From Streptomyces sp. WZ.A104 (GTDB taxonomy: Bacteria; Actinomycetota; Actinomycetes; Streptomycetales; Streptomycetaceae), in assembly GCF_002382885.1 (NCBI RefSeq), contig NZ_NWVL01000001.1, positions 1-64,000 of the forward strand: a DNA stretch of 64,000 nt, given 5' to 3'. The notes under the pieces are model-generated. The model was not told the DNA's origin and ran no database searches. It saw only the letters and a program-made list of their open reading frames with translations. A program made the translations under genes and the position numbers. This document shows positions 36,223-44,324 of this stretch, piece after piece. Every line of letters begins with the position of its first letter. The first letter of the stretch is position 1.

Positions 36223-36264
36223 GTCAGGGGTGGACGGTTTCACGTGAAACCGTCCACCCCTGAC
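36223..36264. terminator. 42-bp perfect palindrome after pyrE
   Basis: Arms 36223-36243 and 36244-36264 are exact complements over 21 bp with no spacer. As RNA it would form a strong stem that can terminate pyrE. Its centre is the parS sequence at 36237-36250. Confidence 0.85.
36237..36250. promoter_or_regulatory. parS centromere-like site (ParB binding)
   Basis: The 14-bp palindrome GTTTCACGTGAAAC is identical to the Streptomyces parS consensus. In S. coelicolor some twenty such sites cluster around oriC and are bound by ParB during sporulation segregation. It places this window near the origin. Confidence 0.93.
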
Positions 36265-36398
36265 CCGTAACCGTCCCGTATCCAACCGGGTCCGCCGGGT
36301 GGAGCCGGAGGGAGAGTCTGGGAAGATGGGGGCGACGATGACGTCGCCCCCAGGTCAGGGACCAGCCTGCACACCCGCACATCCCAAGGAGCGGTCAG

Positions 36399-37430
36399 AT
36401 GCCCATCGCAACCCCCGAGGCGTACGCCGAGATGCTCGACCGGGCAAAGGCGGGCAAGTTCGCCTACCCGGCCATCAACGTGACCTCGTCCCAGACCCTG
36501 CACGCCGCCCTGCGCGGCTTCGCGGAGGCCGAGAGCGACGGCATCGTCCAGATCTCCACCGGCGGTGCGGAGTTCCTGGGCGGCCAGCACAACAAGGACA
36601 TGGTCACGGGCGCGGTCGCCCTGGCGGAGTTCGCGCACATCGTCGCCGCGAAGTACGACGTCACCATCGCGCTGCACACCGACCACTGCCCCAAGGACAA
36701 GCTGGACGGTTACGTACGTCCGCTGCTCGACGTCTCCGCGGAGCGCGTCGCCAAGGGTCTGAACCCGCTGTTCCAGTCCCACATGTGGGACGGTTCGGCC
36801 GAGACCCTCGCCGACAACCTGGCCATCGGCCAGGAGCTGCTGGCCAAGGCCGCCGCCGCCAAGATCATCCTTGAGGTCGAGATCACCCCTACCGGCGGTG
36901 AGGAGGACGGCGTCACGCACGAGATCAACGACGAGCTGTACACGACCGTCGACGACGCGCTGCGCACCGCCGAGGCGCTCGGCCTGGGCGAGAAGGGCCG
37001 CTACCTGCTGGCCGCCTCCTTCGGCAACGTCCACGGCGTCTACAAGCCCGGCAACGTCGTGCTCCGCCCCGAGCTGCTGAAGGACCTTCAGTCGGGCGTC
37101 GCCGCCAAGTACGGCCAGGCCGCCGGAAGTCAGCCCTTCGACTTCGTCTTCCACGGCGGCTCCGGCTCCACCGCGGAGGAGATCCTCACCGCGCTGGAGA
37201 ACGGCGTCGTGAAGATGAACCTCGACACCGACACCCAGTACGCCTTCACCCGCCCGGTCGTGGACCACATGTTCCGCAACTACGACGGTGTCCTGAAGGT
37301 CGACGGCGAGGTCGGCAACAAGAAGACCTACGACCCGCGCACCTGGGGCAAGGCGGCCGAGGCCGGTATGGCCAAGCGCGTCACCGAGGCCTGTGCGAAC
37401 CTGCGCTCCACCGGTACGAAGCTGAAGTAA
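36399..37430 (+). CDS. fbaA: Class II fructose-bisphosphate aldolase
   Basis: A 343-residue zinc enzyme of glycolysis and gluconeogenesis. The zinc/catalytic region is IALHTDHCPKD (His93, Asp95, His96). EVEITPTGGEEDG is the conserved central motif, ASFGNVHGVYKPGNV holds another zinc His, and FVFHGGSGSTAEEI plus VVKMNLDTDTQYAF form the phosphate and substrate sites. It belongs to the long-form class II group. AAGGAG precedes the ATG; a hairpin follows the stop. Confidence 0.96.
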   Translation: MPIATPEAYAEMLDRAKAGKFAYPAINVTSSQTLHAALRGFAEAESDGIVQISTGGAEFLGGQHNKDMVTGAVALAEFAHIVAAKYDVTIALHTDHCPKDKLDGYVRPLLDVSAERVAKGLNPLFQSHMWDGSAETLADNLAIGQELLAKAAAAKIILEVEITPTGGEEDGVTHEINDELYTTVDDALRTAEALGLGEKGRYLLAASFGNVHGVYKPGNVVLRPELLKDLQSGVAAKYGQAAGSQPFDFVFHGGSGSTAEEILTALENGVVKMNLDTDTQYAFTRPVVDHMFRNYDGVLKVDGEVGNKKTYDPRTWGKAAEAGMAKRVTEACANLRSTGTKLK

Positions 37431-37457
37431 CCATCCGTCGTTACCGACGTACGGTGC

Positions 37458-37490
37458 CGGGCCCGGTCCTCCTTCGGGGGGCCGGGCCCG
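37458..37490 (+). terminator. Terminator after fbaA
   Basis: CGGGCCCGG (37458-37466) pairs with CCGGGCCCG (37482-37490). The inner bases CCTCC/GGGGG extend the stem, leaving a loop of a few bases. Confidence 0.8.
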
Positions 37491-37528
37491 TTGCTGTGCC
37501 GAGATCACCTGGAGAAGGAGGGCCCGTC

Positions 37529-38713
37529 GTGGCCGCGCTCTATGACTTCGACACCGCCGTCGACCGCCGGGGCACGTGGTGCGTCCAGTGGGACGGGGCC
37601 GCCGACCGGTTCGGGGCCGACGGCCTGCTGCCGTTCACCATCTCCGACATGGACTTCGCCACCGCCCCCGAAGTGCTGGAGGCGCTCCGGGCCCGGCTGG
37701 AGCACGGGGTGTTCGGCTACACCACCTGGCAGCAGGACGACTTCCGCTCCGCGATAGCCCACTGGTACGCCACCCGGTACGGCACCGACATCGACACCGG
37801 GCAGCTCGTCTACGGCCCGTCCGTGCTCAGCCAGCTCTCCCAGCTGCTCCAGATGTGGACGGAGGAGGGGGAGGGCGTCGTCGTCCACACCCCCGCCTAC
37901 GACGGTTTCCGCAAGGCGATCACCGGGCTCGGGCGGGAGCTGCGCGGGGTGCCGGTGGGGGACGAGGAGGCGCTGGAGCGGGAGCTGGCCCGGGCGGACG
38001 CCAAGGTCCTGGTGCTGTGCTCGCCCCACAACCCGACGGGCCGGGTGTGGACGGCCGGAGAGCTGGCCCGGACGGCGGCGCTCGCGCAGCGGTACGGGGT
38101 CGCGGTGATCAGCGACGAGATCCACGCGGACTTCGTGCACGAGGGGCAGGTCCATGTGCCGTGGCCGCGGGTGGCGGGCGAGGGCGGGGGCGCGGGCCGC
38201 TGGGCGGTCGTCACCTCCGCGTCCAAGTCCTTCAACTTTCCCGCGCTGACCGGTTCGTACGGGCTTGTCGGCGATCCGGCGGACCGGGCGGAGTTCCTGC
38301 GGCGGATGGAGACGGCGGAGGGGCTGGCCTCCCCGGCCGTGCTGTCGCTGACCGCGCACATCGCGGCGTACCGGGAGGGCGGGGCGTGGCTGGACGCGGT
38401 ACGGGAGTACGTGGCGGGGAACCTGGCGTACGTCGCGGAGCGGTTGGGCGCCGCGCTGCCCGAGCTGGGGTGGGTGCCGCCGCAGGCCGGGTACCTGGCG
38501 TGGATCGACCTGCGGCCGCTGGGGGTGGACGAGGACGCGTTGCAGCGGGTGCTGGTGGAGCGGGAGAAGGTGGCGGTGATGAGGGGGTCCGTCTACGGGG
38601 CGCCCGGGTTCGTCCGGCTGAACGTGGGGTGCCCTCGGGAGAAGGTGGTGCTGGGAGTGGAGGCGTTGGTGCGGGCGGTGAGGAGCACGGAGTCGAGCCC
38701 TTCCGCCGGTTGA
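37529..38713 (+). CDS. MalY/PatB-type cystathionine beta-lyase or aminotransferase
   Basis: A 394-residue fold type I PLP enzyme. DGLLPFTISDMDFATAPEVLEAL is the N-terminal signature of the MalY/PatB C-S lyases; PHNPTGRVW, VISDEIHADFVH and the PLP Lys near 232 (VTSASKSFNFPAL) follow. Such enzymes cleave cystathionine or cysteine conjugates; the exact substrate cannot be read. GTG 37529 has AAGGAGGG six bases upstream. The last residues run into a widespread Streptomyces intergenic repeat type (GTTGAGGAGCGGAGGCC). Confidence 0.88.
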   Translation: MAALYDFDTAVDRRGTWCVQWDGAADRFGADGLLPFTISDMDFATAPEVLEALRARLEHGVFGYTTWQQDDFRSAIAHWYATRYGTDIDTGQLVYGPSVLSQLSQLLQMWTEEGEGVVVHTPAYDGFRKAITGLGRELRGVPVGDEEALERELARADAKVLVLCSPHNPTGRVWTAGELARTAALAQRYGVAVISDEIHADFVHEGQVHVPWPRVAGEGGGAGRWAVVTSASKSFNFPALTGSYGLVGDPADRAEFLRRMETAEGLASPAVLSLTAHIAAYREGGAWLDAVREYVAGNLAYVAERLGAALPELGWVPPQAGYLAWIDLRPLGVDEDALQRVLVEREKVAVMRGSVYGAPGFVRLNVGCPREKVVLGVEALVRAVRSTESSPSAG

Positions 38714-38799
38714 GGAGCGGAGGCCCGGGGCAGCGCCCCCGCGTCGGGGCTCCGGGAGCGCGGAGTGCGGGCAGGGGCGCCGAGGGGGAAGCTGGCCCC

Positions 38800-40347
38800 A
38801 TGGCTGCTGCTGCCTCCGAGCCCGGGGAGACGTCCGGGGAGATCCGTGTCGCCTCGCCGGCCGGGCGGTGGGTCGTGCTGACCACCGTGCTCGGGTCCGG
38901 CATGGCGATGCTGGACTCCACGGTCATCAACGTGGCCCTGCCCCGCATCGGCGCCGACCTCGGCACGGATCTGGCCGCGCTCCAGTGGACCGTCAACGCG
39001 TACATGCTCACGCTCGCCGGGCTGATCCTGCTCGGCGGGGCGCTCGGGGACCGGTACGGGCGGCGGCGGGTGTTCGTGGTGGGGGTGGTGTGGTTCGCGG
39101 TGGCCTCGTTGCTCTGCGGGATCGCGCCGAACGCGGGGGTGCTGATCGCCGCCCGGGCCCTGCAAGGGGTGGGTGGGGCGCTGCTCACGCCGGGGTCCCT
39201 GGCGCTCATCCAGGCGAGCTTCCATCCCGACGACCGGGCCCGGGCCGTGGGACTGTGGTCCGGGTTCGGCGGGGTCGGGGCGGCCGTGGGGCCGTTCGTG
39301 GGCGGGTGGCTCGTCGACGGGCCCGGGTGGCGGTGGGTGTTCCTGCTGAACCTGCCGCTCGCCGCGATCTGTGTGCCCGTCGCCCTCCGGCACGTGCCGG
39401 AGTCGCGCGATCCGGCGTCGCACGGCCGGTTCGACGTACTGGGGGCCGTGCTCGGTGCGCTCGCGCTGGCCGGGGTGACGTACGCGCTGATCGAGGCGCC
39501 GGAGCGGGGCGCGTCCCCGCTCGTGATCGGGTCGGCCGTCGGCGGGGTGCTGCTGGGGGCCGCGTTCGTGCGGGTGGAGCGGAAGCGGGCCGATCCCATG
39601 CTGCCGCCGTCGATCTTCCGCTCCCGGCTGTTCACCTCGGTCAACCTGGTGACCTTCTGCGTCTACGCGGCCCTTGGCGGCTTCTTCTTCCTCTCCGCGA
39701 TCCAGCTCCAGGTGGTCGCCGGGTACTCGGCGCTCGGCGCGGGCACCGCCCTGCTGCCCACCACCGTGCTGATGCTGCTCTTCTCCGCCTCGGCCGGTGA
39801 ACTGGGGCGGCGGATCGGGCCGCGCATCCCGCTCACGGTGGGCCCGCTGCTCGCCGCCGCCGGGATGCTCCTGATGCTGCGGGTGGGGCCGGGCAGCGCA
39901 TCCTTCGGCTCGTACGTCGGCGAGGTGCTGCCTGCCGTCCTCGTGCTCGGCACCGGGCTCGTCGTGGTCGTCGCGCCGCTCACCGCGACCGTCCTGGCCG
40001 CCGTGGACACCGGGCGGGCCGGGCTGGCCAGCGGCATCAACAACGCCGCCGCACGGGCCGCCGGGCTGATCGCGGTGGCCGCCCTGCCGCTGCTCGCCGG
40101 GATGGGGCCGGAGGCGTACCGGGACGCGGGCGAGTTCGCCGCGACCTTCCGGCGGGCGATGCCGATGTGCGCCGGGCTGCTGGTCGCGGGCGCGGTCATC
40201 GCCTGGTGGACGGTCCGCGCCCCGGCGGCCGCCGCCGTCCGGGGCGAGCGGCCCGAGTGCGCGGTGCACTGCGGGGTCGCCGCCCCGCCCCTGGAACCGG
40301 AGCAGCCCTCCCCGCGGCGACCGGGGCGCGGTCCCGCCGGGACATGA
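38800..40347 (+). CDS. MFS drug exporter (DHA2/14-helix type)
   Basis: A 515-residue transporter with about 14 helices. WVVLTTVLGSGMAMLDSTVINVALPRI is helix 1 with the DHA2 motif, LGDRYGRRRVFVVG is motif A, and GSLALIQASFHPDDRARAVGLWSGFGGVGAAVGPFVGGWLV is motif C. It is probably proton-driven export of hydrophobic compounds. ATG 38800 has GAGGGGGAAG eight bases upstream; an open frame continuing upstream is a shadow of the MalY gene. No regulator adjoins. Confidence 0.9.
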   Translation: MAAAASEPGETSGEIRVASPAGRWVVLTTVLGSGMAMLDSTVINVALPRIGADLGTDLAALQWTVNAYMLTLAGLILLGGALGDRYGRRRVFVVGVVWFAVASLLCGIAPNAGVLIAARALQGVGGALLTPGSLALIQASFHPDDRARAVGLWSGFGGVGAAVGPFVGGWLVDGPGWRWVFLLNLPLAAICVPVALRHVPESRDPASHGRFDVLGAVLGALALAGVTYALIEAPERGASPLVIGSAVGGVLLGAAFVRVERKRADPMLPPSIFRSRLFTSVNLVTFCVYAALGGFFFLSAIQLQVVAGYSALGAGTALLPTTVLMLLFSASAGELGRRIGPRIPLTVGPLLAAAGMLLMLRVGPGSASFGSYVGEVLPAVLVLGTGLVVVVAPLTATVLAAVDTGRAGLASGINNAAARAAGLIAVAALPLLAGMGPEAYRDAGEFAATFRRAMPMCAGLLVAGAVIAWWTVRAPAAAAVRGERPECAVHCGVAAPPLEPEQPSPRRPGRGPAGT

Positions 40348-40366
40348 CGGCAGGCACACTTGAGCC

Positions 40367-40780
40367 ATGTCCATCCACGAGAACCTGCTCGGGGGCCCTG
40401 CCCCGACCCACCTCCCCGACGACCCGGAGCCGCGCGAGCTGCTCGCCGCGGGCACCCCGCCCGCCGAGGTCGCCGCGAAGTACCCCACATCCTCGCTCGC
40501 CTGGGCGCAGCTCGCCGACGAGGCGTTCGAGGGCGGCCGGGTCGTCGAGTCGTACGCGTACGCCCGTACCGGCTACCACCGCGGCCTCGACGCCCTGCGC
40601 CGGGCCGGCTGGAAGGGCCACGGCCCCGTACCGTTCGAGCACGAGCCGAACCGCGGCTTCCTGCGCGCCCTGCACGCCCTGGCGCGGGCCGCCGGGTCGA
40701 TCGGCGAGACCGCGGAGCACGAGCGCTGCTCGACGTTCCTGCGGGACTCCTCGCCGACCGCCGCCGACATCCTGAGCTGA
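40367..40780 (+). CDS. DUF3151 family protein
   Basis: A 137-residue actinobacterial protein: HENLLGGPAPTHLPDDPEPRELL, AAGTPPAEVAAKYPTSSLAWAQLADEAFEGGRVVESYAYARTGYHRGLDALRRAGWKGHGPVPFEHEPNRGFLRAL are characteristic. Function unknown. No Shine-Dalgarno is seen; CACACT lies six bases before the ATG, a weak candidate for a leaderless promoter. Confidence 0.85.
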   Translation: MSIHENLLGGPAPTHLPDDPEPRELLAAGTPPAEVAAKYPTSSLAWAQLADEAFEGGRVVESYAYARTGYHRGLDALRRAGWKGHGPVPFEHEPNRGFLRALHALARAAGSIGETAEHERCSTFLRDSSPTAADILS

Positions 40781-40836
40781 CCCCGGCCGCGCACTCCGTA
40801 GCCGGGCCCGACGCTCACACAGCGCGGGTCCGGCCC

Positions 40837-40996
40837 AGGGCCTCCCTTCGGACCAGGCCGGGCTCGCGGGGTCCGGTGCGCACATCTGCCGCGTTGTCGT
40901 CAGTCTCCGACGCTCCGCGTCGACTCCCTCCTCCGCCTTGCAGCTGCACGCACCGGACCCCGCTCCCTGATCCGGCCTGGTCCGAAGGGAGGCCCT
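40837..40996. repeat. 160-bp inverted-repeat element (candidate MITE or repeated palindromic unit)
   Basis: Outer arms 40837-40861 and 40972-40996 pair perfectly over 25 bp. Inner arms 40868-40880 and 40949-40961 pair over 13 bp. The centre (40881-40948) has no gene. The element lies in the 299-bp gap between DUF3151 and kynA, and its right end touches a TAGTAT sequence that may be the kynA -10 (40996-41001). No transposase is present. Confidence 0.8.
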
Positions 40997-41079
40997 AGTA
41001 TGCGAGCAGGGGACCGGAGCTCCATCACCTCACGGAAGGGGCGGACCGCTACCCGGAAGCTCGTGTCGAGGAGACAGCG

Positions 41080-41928
41080 ATGTCGACGAATCACCCCGAC
41101 CCCGAAGCCACCGGTGCGGACACCCCGTACCTGGACTTCGCGGGAACGACTCCGTACGAGGACTATGTCCAGGCGGATGTCCTGACCCACCTCCAGCACC
41201 TCCGCTCGGACGACCCCGGCGAGATGGTCTTCCTGGTCACCACCCAGGTCATGGAGCTGTGGTTCACGGTCATCGTCCACGAGTGGGAGACCGCCACCCG
41301 CGCCCTGCGCGAGGACCGCATACCCGTCGCGCGTGACGCCCTGAAGCGTTCGCTGCGCGAGCTGGAGGCGCTGAACGAGTCCTGGCGGCCGCTCGCCGGA
41401 CTCACCCCCGCCCAGTTCAACTCCTACCGGGGGTCGCTCGGGGAGGGCTCCGGATTCCAGTCCGCGATGTACCGGCGGATGGAGTTCCTGCTCGGCGACA
41501 AGTCCGCGTCCATGCTGGTGCCGCACCGGGGTGCGCCCCGCGTGTACGCCGAGCTGGAGAAGGCGCTCGGGGAGCCCAGCCTCTACGACGAGACGCTCGC
41601 CCTGCTGGCCCGGCGCGGGTACGCCATCCCCGAGGCCGTCATCGGCCGGGACCTGACCAAGCGCTACGAGCCGTCGCCCGAGGTCGAGGCCGTGTGGGCG
41701 GAGATCTACGCCTCCGACGACCAGAACGAGGAGCTGGTGCGCCTCGGCGAGCTGCTCACCGACGTCGGCGAGCTCGTCTGGCGATGGCGCAACGACCACC
41801 TCGTCGCCACCCGCCGGGCGATGGGCTCCAAGACCGGCACCGGCGGCTCCGCCGGAGTGGCCTGGCTGGAGAAGCGCGCCACGAAGAACGTGTTCCCCGA
41901 GCTGTGGACGGCGCGCAGCCATGTCTGA
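41080..41928 (+). CDS. kynA: Tryptophan 2,3-dioxygenase
   Basis: A 282-residue heme enzyme opening the Trp indole ring to N-formylkynurenine. TPYEDYVQADVLTHLQHL, MVFLVTTQVMELWFTVIVHEW, the loop GLTPAQFNSYRGSLGEGSGFQS and the C-terminal heme His segment VWRWRNDHLVATRRAMGSKTGTGGSAG are diagnostic. It overlaps kynU by eight bases. First gene of the kynurenine operon. Confidence 0.96.
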   Translation: MSTNHPDPEATGADTPYLDFAGTTPYEDYVQADVLTHLQHLRSDDPGEMVFLVTTQVMELWFTVIVHEWETATRALREDRIPVARDALKRSLRELEALNESWRPLAGLTPAQFNSYRGSLGEGSGFQSAMYRRMEFLLGDKSASMLVPHRGAPRVYAELEKALGEPSLYDETLALLARRGYAIPEAVIGRDLTKRYEPSPEVEAVWAEIYASDDQNEELVRLGELLTDVGELVWRWRNDHLVATRRAMGSKTGTGGSAGVAWLEKRATKNVFPELWTARSHV

Positions 41929-43144
41929 GACCTCCCGTGACACGCTCCGTGAGCGGGCGCTGAAGCTCGACGCCGCCGACCCGCTCGCCGACCGCCGGGG
42001 GCTCTTCGCCCTCGACGAAGGCGTCTATCTCGACGGCAACTCCCTCGGTGCGCTGCCCGTCCACGTTCCCGCCCGGGTACAGGACGTCCTCACCCGGCAG
42101 TGGGGCGAGCTGCGCATCCGGTCCTGGGACGAGAGCGGCTGGTGGACCGCGCCCGAGCGGATCGGTGACCGGATCGCCCCCCTCGTCGGGGCCGCCGGAG
42201 GCCAGATCGTCGTCGGTGACTCGACCAGCGTGAACGTCTTCAAGGCGGTCGTCGCGGCGGGCCGCCTCGCGGGCGAGGGACGTGACGAGATCTTGGTTGA
42301 CGCGACGACCTTTCCCACGGACGAGTACATCGCGGCCTCCGCCGCACGGCTGACCGGCCACCGGATCGTGCCCGTCGCACCCGCCGACGTACCGGCCGCT
42401 CTCGGCCCCCGTACGGCCGCCGCCCTGCTCAACCAGGTGGACTACCGCACGGGCCGGCTGCACGACCTGCCCGGACTGACCGCCGCCGTCCACGCGGCGG
42501 GCGCGATGGCGGTGTGGGACCTCTGCCACAGCGCGGGCGCGCTGCCCGTCGGGCTGGACGAGAACGGGGTGGACCTGGCGGTCGGCTGTACGTACAAGTA
42601 CCTCAACGGCGGCCCCGGTTCGCCCGCGTACCTGTACGTCGCCGAGCGCCACCAGGCGGCCTTCGACTCCCCGTTGCCGGGGTGGAACTCGCACGCCGAC
42701 CCGTTCGGCATGACCCCCGACTACGCCCCGGCGGACGGTTCGGCACGGGGCCGGGTCGGCACGCCGGACATCGTCTCCATGCTCACGCTGGAAGCGGCGC
42801 TGGACGTGTGGGACGGGGTGTCGGTGGACGCCGTGCGGGCCAAGTCCCTCGCGTTGACGGACTTCTTCCTGGAGTGCGTCGAGGCGTACGTTCCGGCGGG
42901 CCGGGTCACCTCCGTCACGCCGGCCGCGCACGCCGAACGAGGCAGCCAGGTCGCCCTGCGCTGCGAGGACGCCGGGCCTGTGATGCGCCGCCTCATCGAG
43001 CGGGGCGTCGTGGGCGATCTGCGGCGGCCGGATGTGCTGCGGTTCGGCTTCACCCCGCTGTACCTGGGGTTCGCCGACGCGGAACGGGCGGCGTGGGTGC
43101 TGGCCGAGGTGCTTGAGGAGACAGCGGAGCCGCAGGCGGCCTGA
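41921..43144 (+). CDS. kynU: Kynureninase
   Basis: A 407-residue PLP enzyme that cleaves kynurenine to anthranilate and alanine. GVYLDGNSLGALPVHVPARV is the N-terminal motif. VWDLCHSAGALPVGLDENGVDLAVGCTYKYLNGGPGSPAYLYV holds the PLP Asp, His and Lys. TPDIVSMLTLEAAL and LRFGFTPLYLGFADAERA complete the family pattern. It is translationally coupled to kynA. Confidence 0.95.
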   Translation: MSETSRDTLRERALKLDAADPLADRRGLFALDEGVYLDGNSLGALPVHVPARVQDVLTRQWGELRIRSWDESGWWTAPERIGDRIAPLVGAAGGQIVVGDSTSVNVFKAVVAAGRLAGEGRDEILVDATTFPTDEYIAASAARLTGHRIVPVAPADVPAALGPRTAAALLNQVDYRTGRLHDLPGLTAAVHAAGAMAVWDLCHSAGALPVGLDENGVDLAVGCTYKYLNGGPGSPAYLYVAERHQAAFDSPLPGWNSHADPFGMTPDYAPADGSARGRVGTPDIVSMLTLEAALDVWDGVSVDAVRAKSLALTDFFLECVEAYVPAGRVTSVTPAAHAERGSQVALRCEDAGPVMRRLIERGVVGDLRRPDVLRFGFTPLYLGFADAERAAWVLAEVLEETAEPQAA

Positions 43145-43170
43145 CGGGCCGTCACGGCGCCTGCGGCCGG

Positions 43171-43205
43171 GCGGGGACGGTACCGAGTGCTGGTACCGTC
43201 CCCGC
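43171..43205 (+). terminator. Terminator after kynU
   Basis: A 14-bp perfect stem (43171-43184 with 43192-43205) and seven-base loop, 27 bases after the kynU stop. The next gene may therefore have its own promoter; the gap also holds GGCATAGGCAC direct repeats (near 43233-43255). Confidence 0.87.
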
Positions 43206-43284
43206 AGGTCAACCCAGTTGGGCACCTGACCCAGGCATAGGCACTGGCATAGGCACAGTCACAGGCATAGGACGGTTGAGCAGC

Positions 43285-44178
43285 ATGTCGGATTCTGCCG
43301 CGCGTGATCGGGACGAGGCCGAGAGCGCATCGGCGTTCGCGCATCCCGAGGTCGTCCCTGACCGGACCGCCTCCTACGGCGAACACCCCGACCAGGTCAT
43401 CGACTTCTACGCCCCGCGCGACGGCCGCACCGCCGCCCCCCTCGTCGTCCTCCTGCACGGCGGCGCCTGGCGGGCCCCGTACGACCGGGCCCATGTCTCC
43501 CCGCTCGCGGACTTCCTGGCCCGCCGGGGGTTCGCCGTGGCGAGCGTGGAGTACCGGCGGGGCGCTGCGGCCGACTCGGGGCAGGCGCCCGGTACGGAGC
43601 TCGGCGCGGACCCCGCCGCGGGGCGCTGGCCGGACACCTTCGACGACGTGGCCGCCGCGCTCGACGCCGTACCGGCCCTGGCGGCACAGGAGTTGCCGGA
43701 GGCCGACGTGCGGCGCGTCGTGGTCACCGGGCACTCGGCGGGCGGACACCTCGCGCTCTGGGCGGCGGCACGGCACGTACTGCCCGAAGGGTCGCCGTGG
43801 CGCCTGCCTGCCCCGCCGCCCCTGCGCGGGGTCGTCGCACTGGCCCCGATCGCGGACTTCGCCAAGGCCGTGGAGCTGGGCGTATGCGGTGGAGCGTTCA
43901 GCCAACTGCTGGGGGAGGGCCGTGAGTCGGACGACCGTATCGCCCATGCCGACCCCGCGGCCCTGCTGCCCACCGGGATCGCCACGGCGATCGTCCAGGG
44001 CATCGAGGACATCGTCGTCCCGCAGGCCGTGTCGGAAGCGTACGTCGACGCGGCGGCGAAGTCCGGCGAGACGGTCGGGCTGACGCTCCTCGGCGGGGTC
44101 GGGCACTTCCCGCTGATCGACCCGGCCGCCGACGCCTGCGCGATCGTGGCGGAGGAGATCACGCAGCTGGCCTGGTGA
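43285..44178 (+). CDS. Alpha/beta hydrolase, probable kynurenine formamidase
   Basis: A 297-residue esterase/arylformamidase-like protein. Oxyanion motif HGGAW is at 58-62 and nucleophile Ser151 is in GHSAGG. Acid and base residues are plausibly in the EDIVVP and VGHFPLID segments. Placement right after tryptophan dioxygenase and kynureninase supplies the missing step, hydrolysis of N-formylkynurenine to kynurenine. The substrate is inferred from context. ATG 43285 is preferred over an upstream TTG. Confidence 0.83.
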   Translation: MSDSAARDRDEAESASAFAHPEVVPDRTASYGEHPDQVIDFYAPRDGRTAAPLVVLLHGGAWRAPYDRAHVSPLADFLARRGFAVASVEYRRGAAADSGQAPGTELGADPAAGRWPDTFDDVAAALDAVPALAAQELPEADVRRVVVTGHSAGGHLALWAAARHVLPEGSPWRLPAPPPLRGVVALAPIADFAKAVELGVCGGAFSQLLGEGRESDDRIAHADPAALLPTGIATAIVQGIEDIVVPQAVSEAYVDAAAKSGETVGLTLLGGVGHFPLIDPAADACAIVAEEITQLAW

Positions 44179-44210
44179 CGAAGGGGCCGCGGGCGGATCG
44201 CACACCGCAG

Positions 44211-44233
44211 TTGCGGACAGAAAGTGTCCGCAA
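44211..44233. promoter_or_regulatory. Palindromic operator before the NmrA-like gene
   Basis: TTGCGGACA (44211-44219), five bases, then TGTCCGCAA (44225-44233), a perfect inverted repeat. A TAACTT -10 candidate is at 44241-44246, so a bound protein would cover the -35 region and repress. The likely binder is an HxlR, MarR or TetR protein; none is encoded beside it. Confidence 0.78.
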
Positions 44234-44324
44234 GGGTCTCTAACTTGGTTGTTGTCGACCCGAACGGGCGCGAGGCGAATGGGCGCGAACCGTACGGGTA
44301 CCGAACCGAGCTGAGGAGAACCCC

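Noticed and set aside
37576..38799. Upstream extension of the MFS gene
   Set aside because: It overlaps the MalY gene out of frame; ATG 38800 has a good ribosome-binding site and begins just before helix 1.
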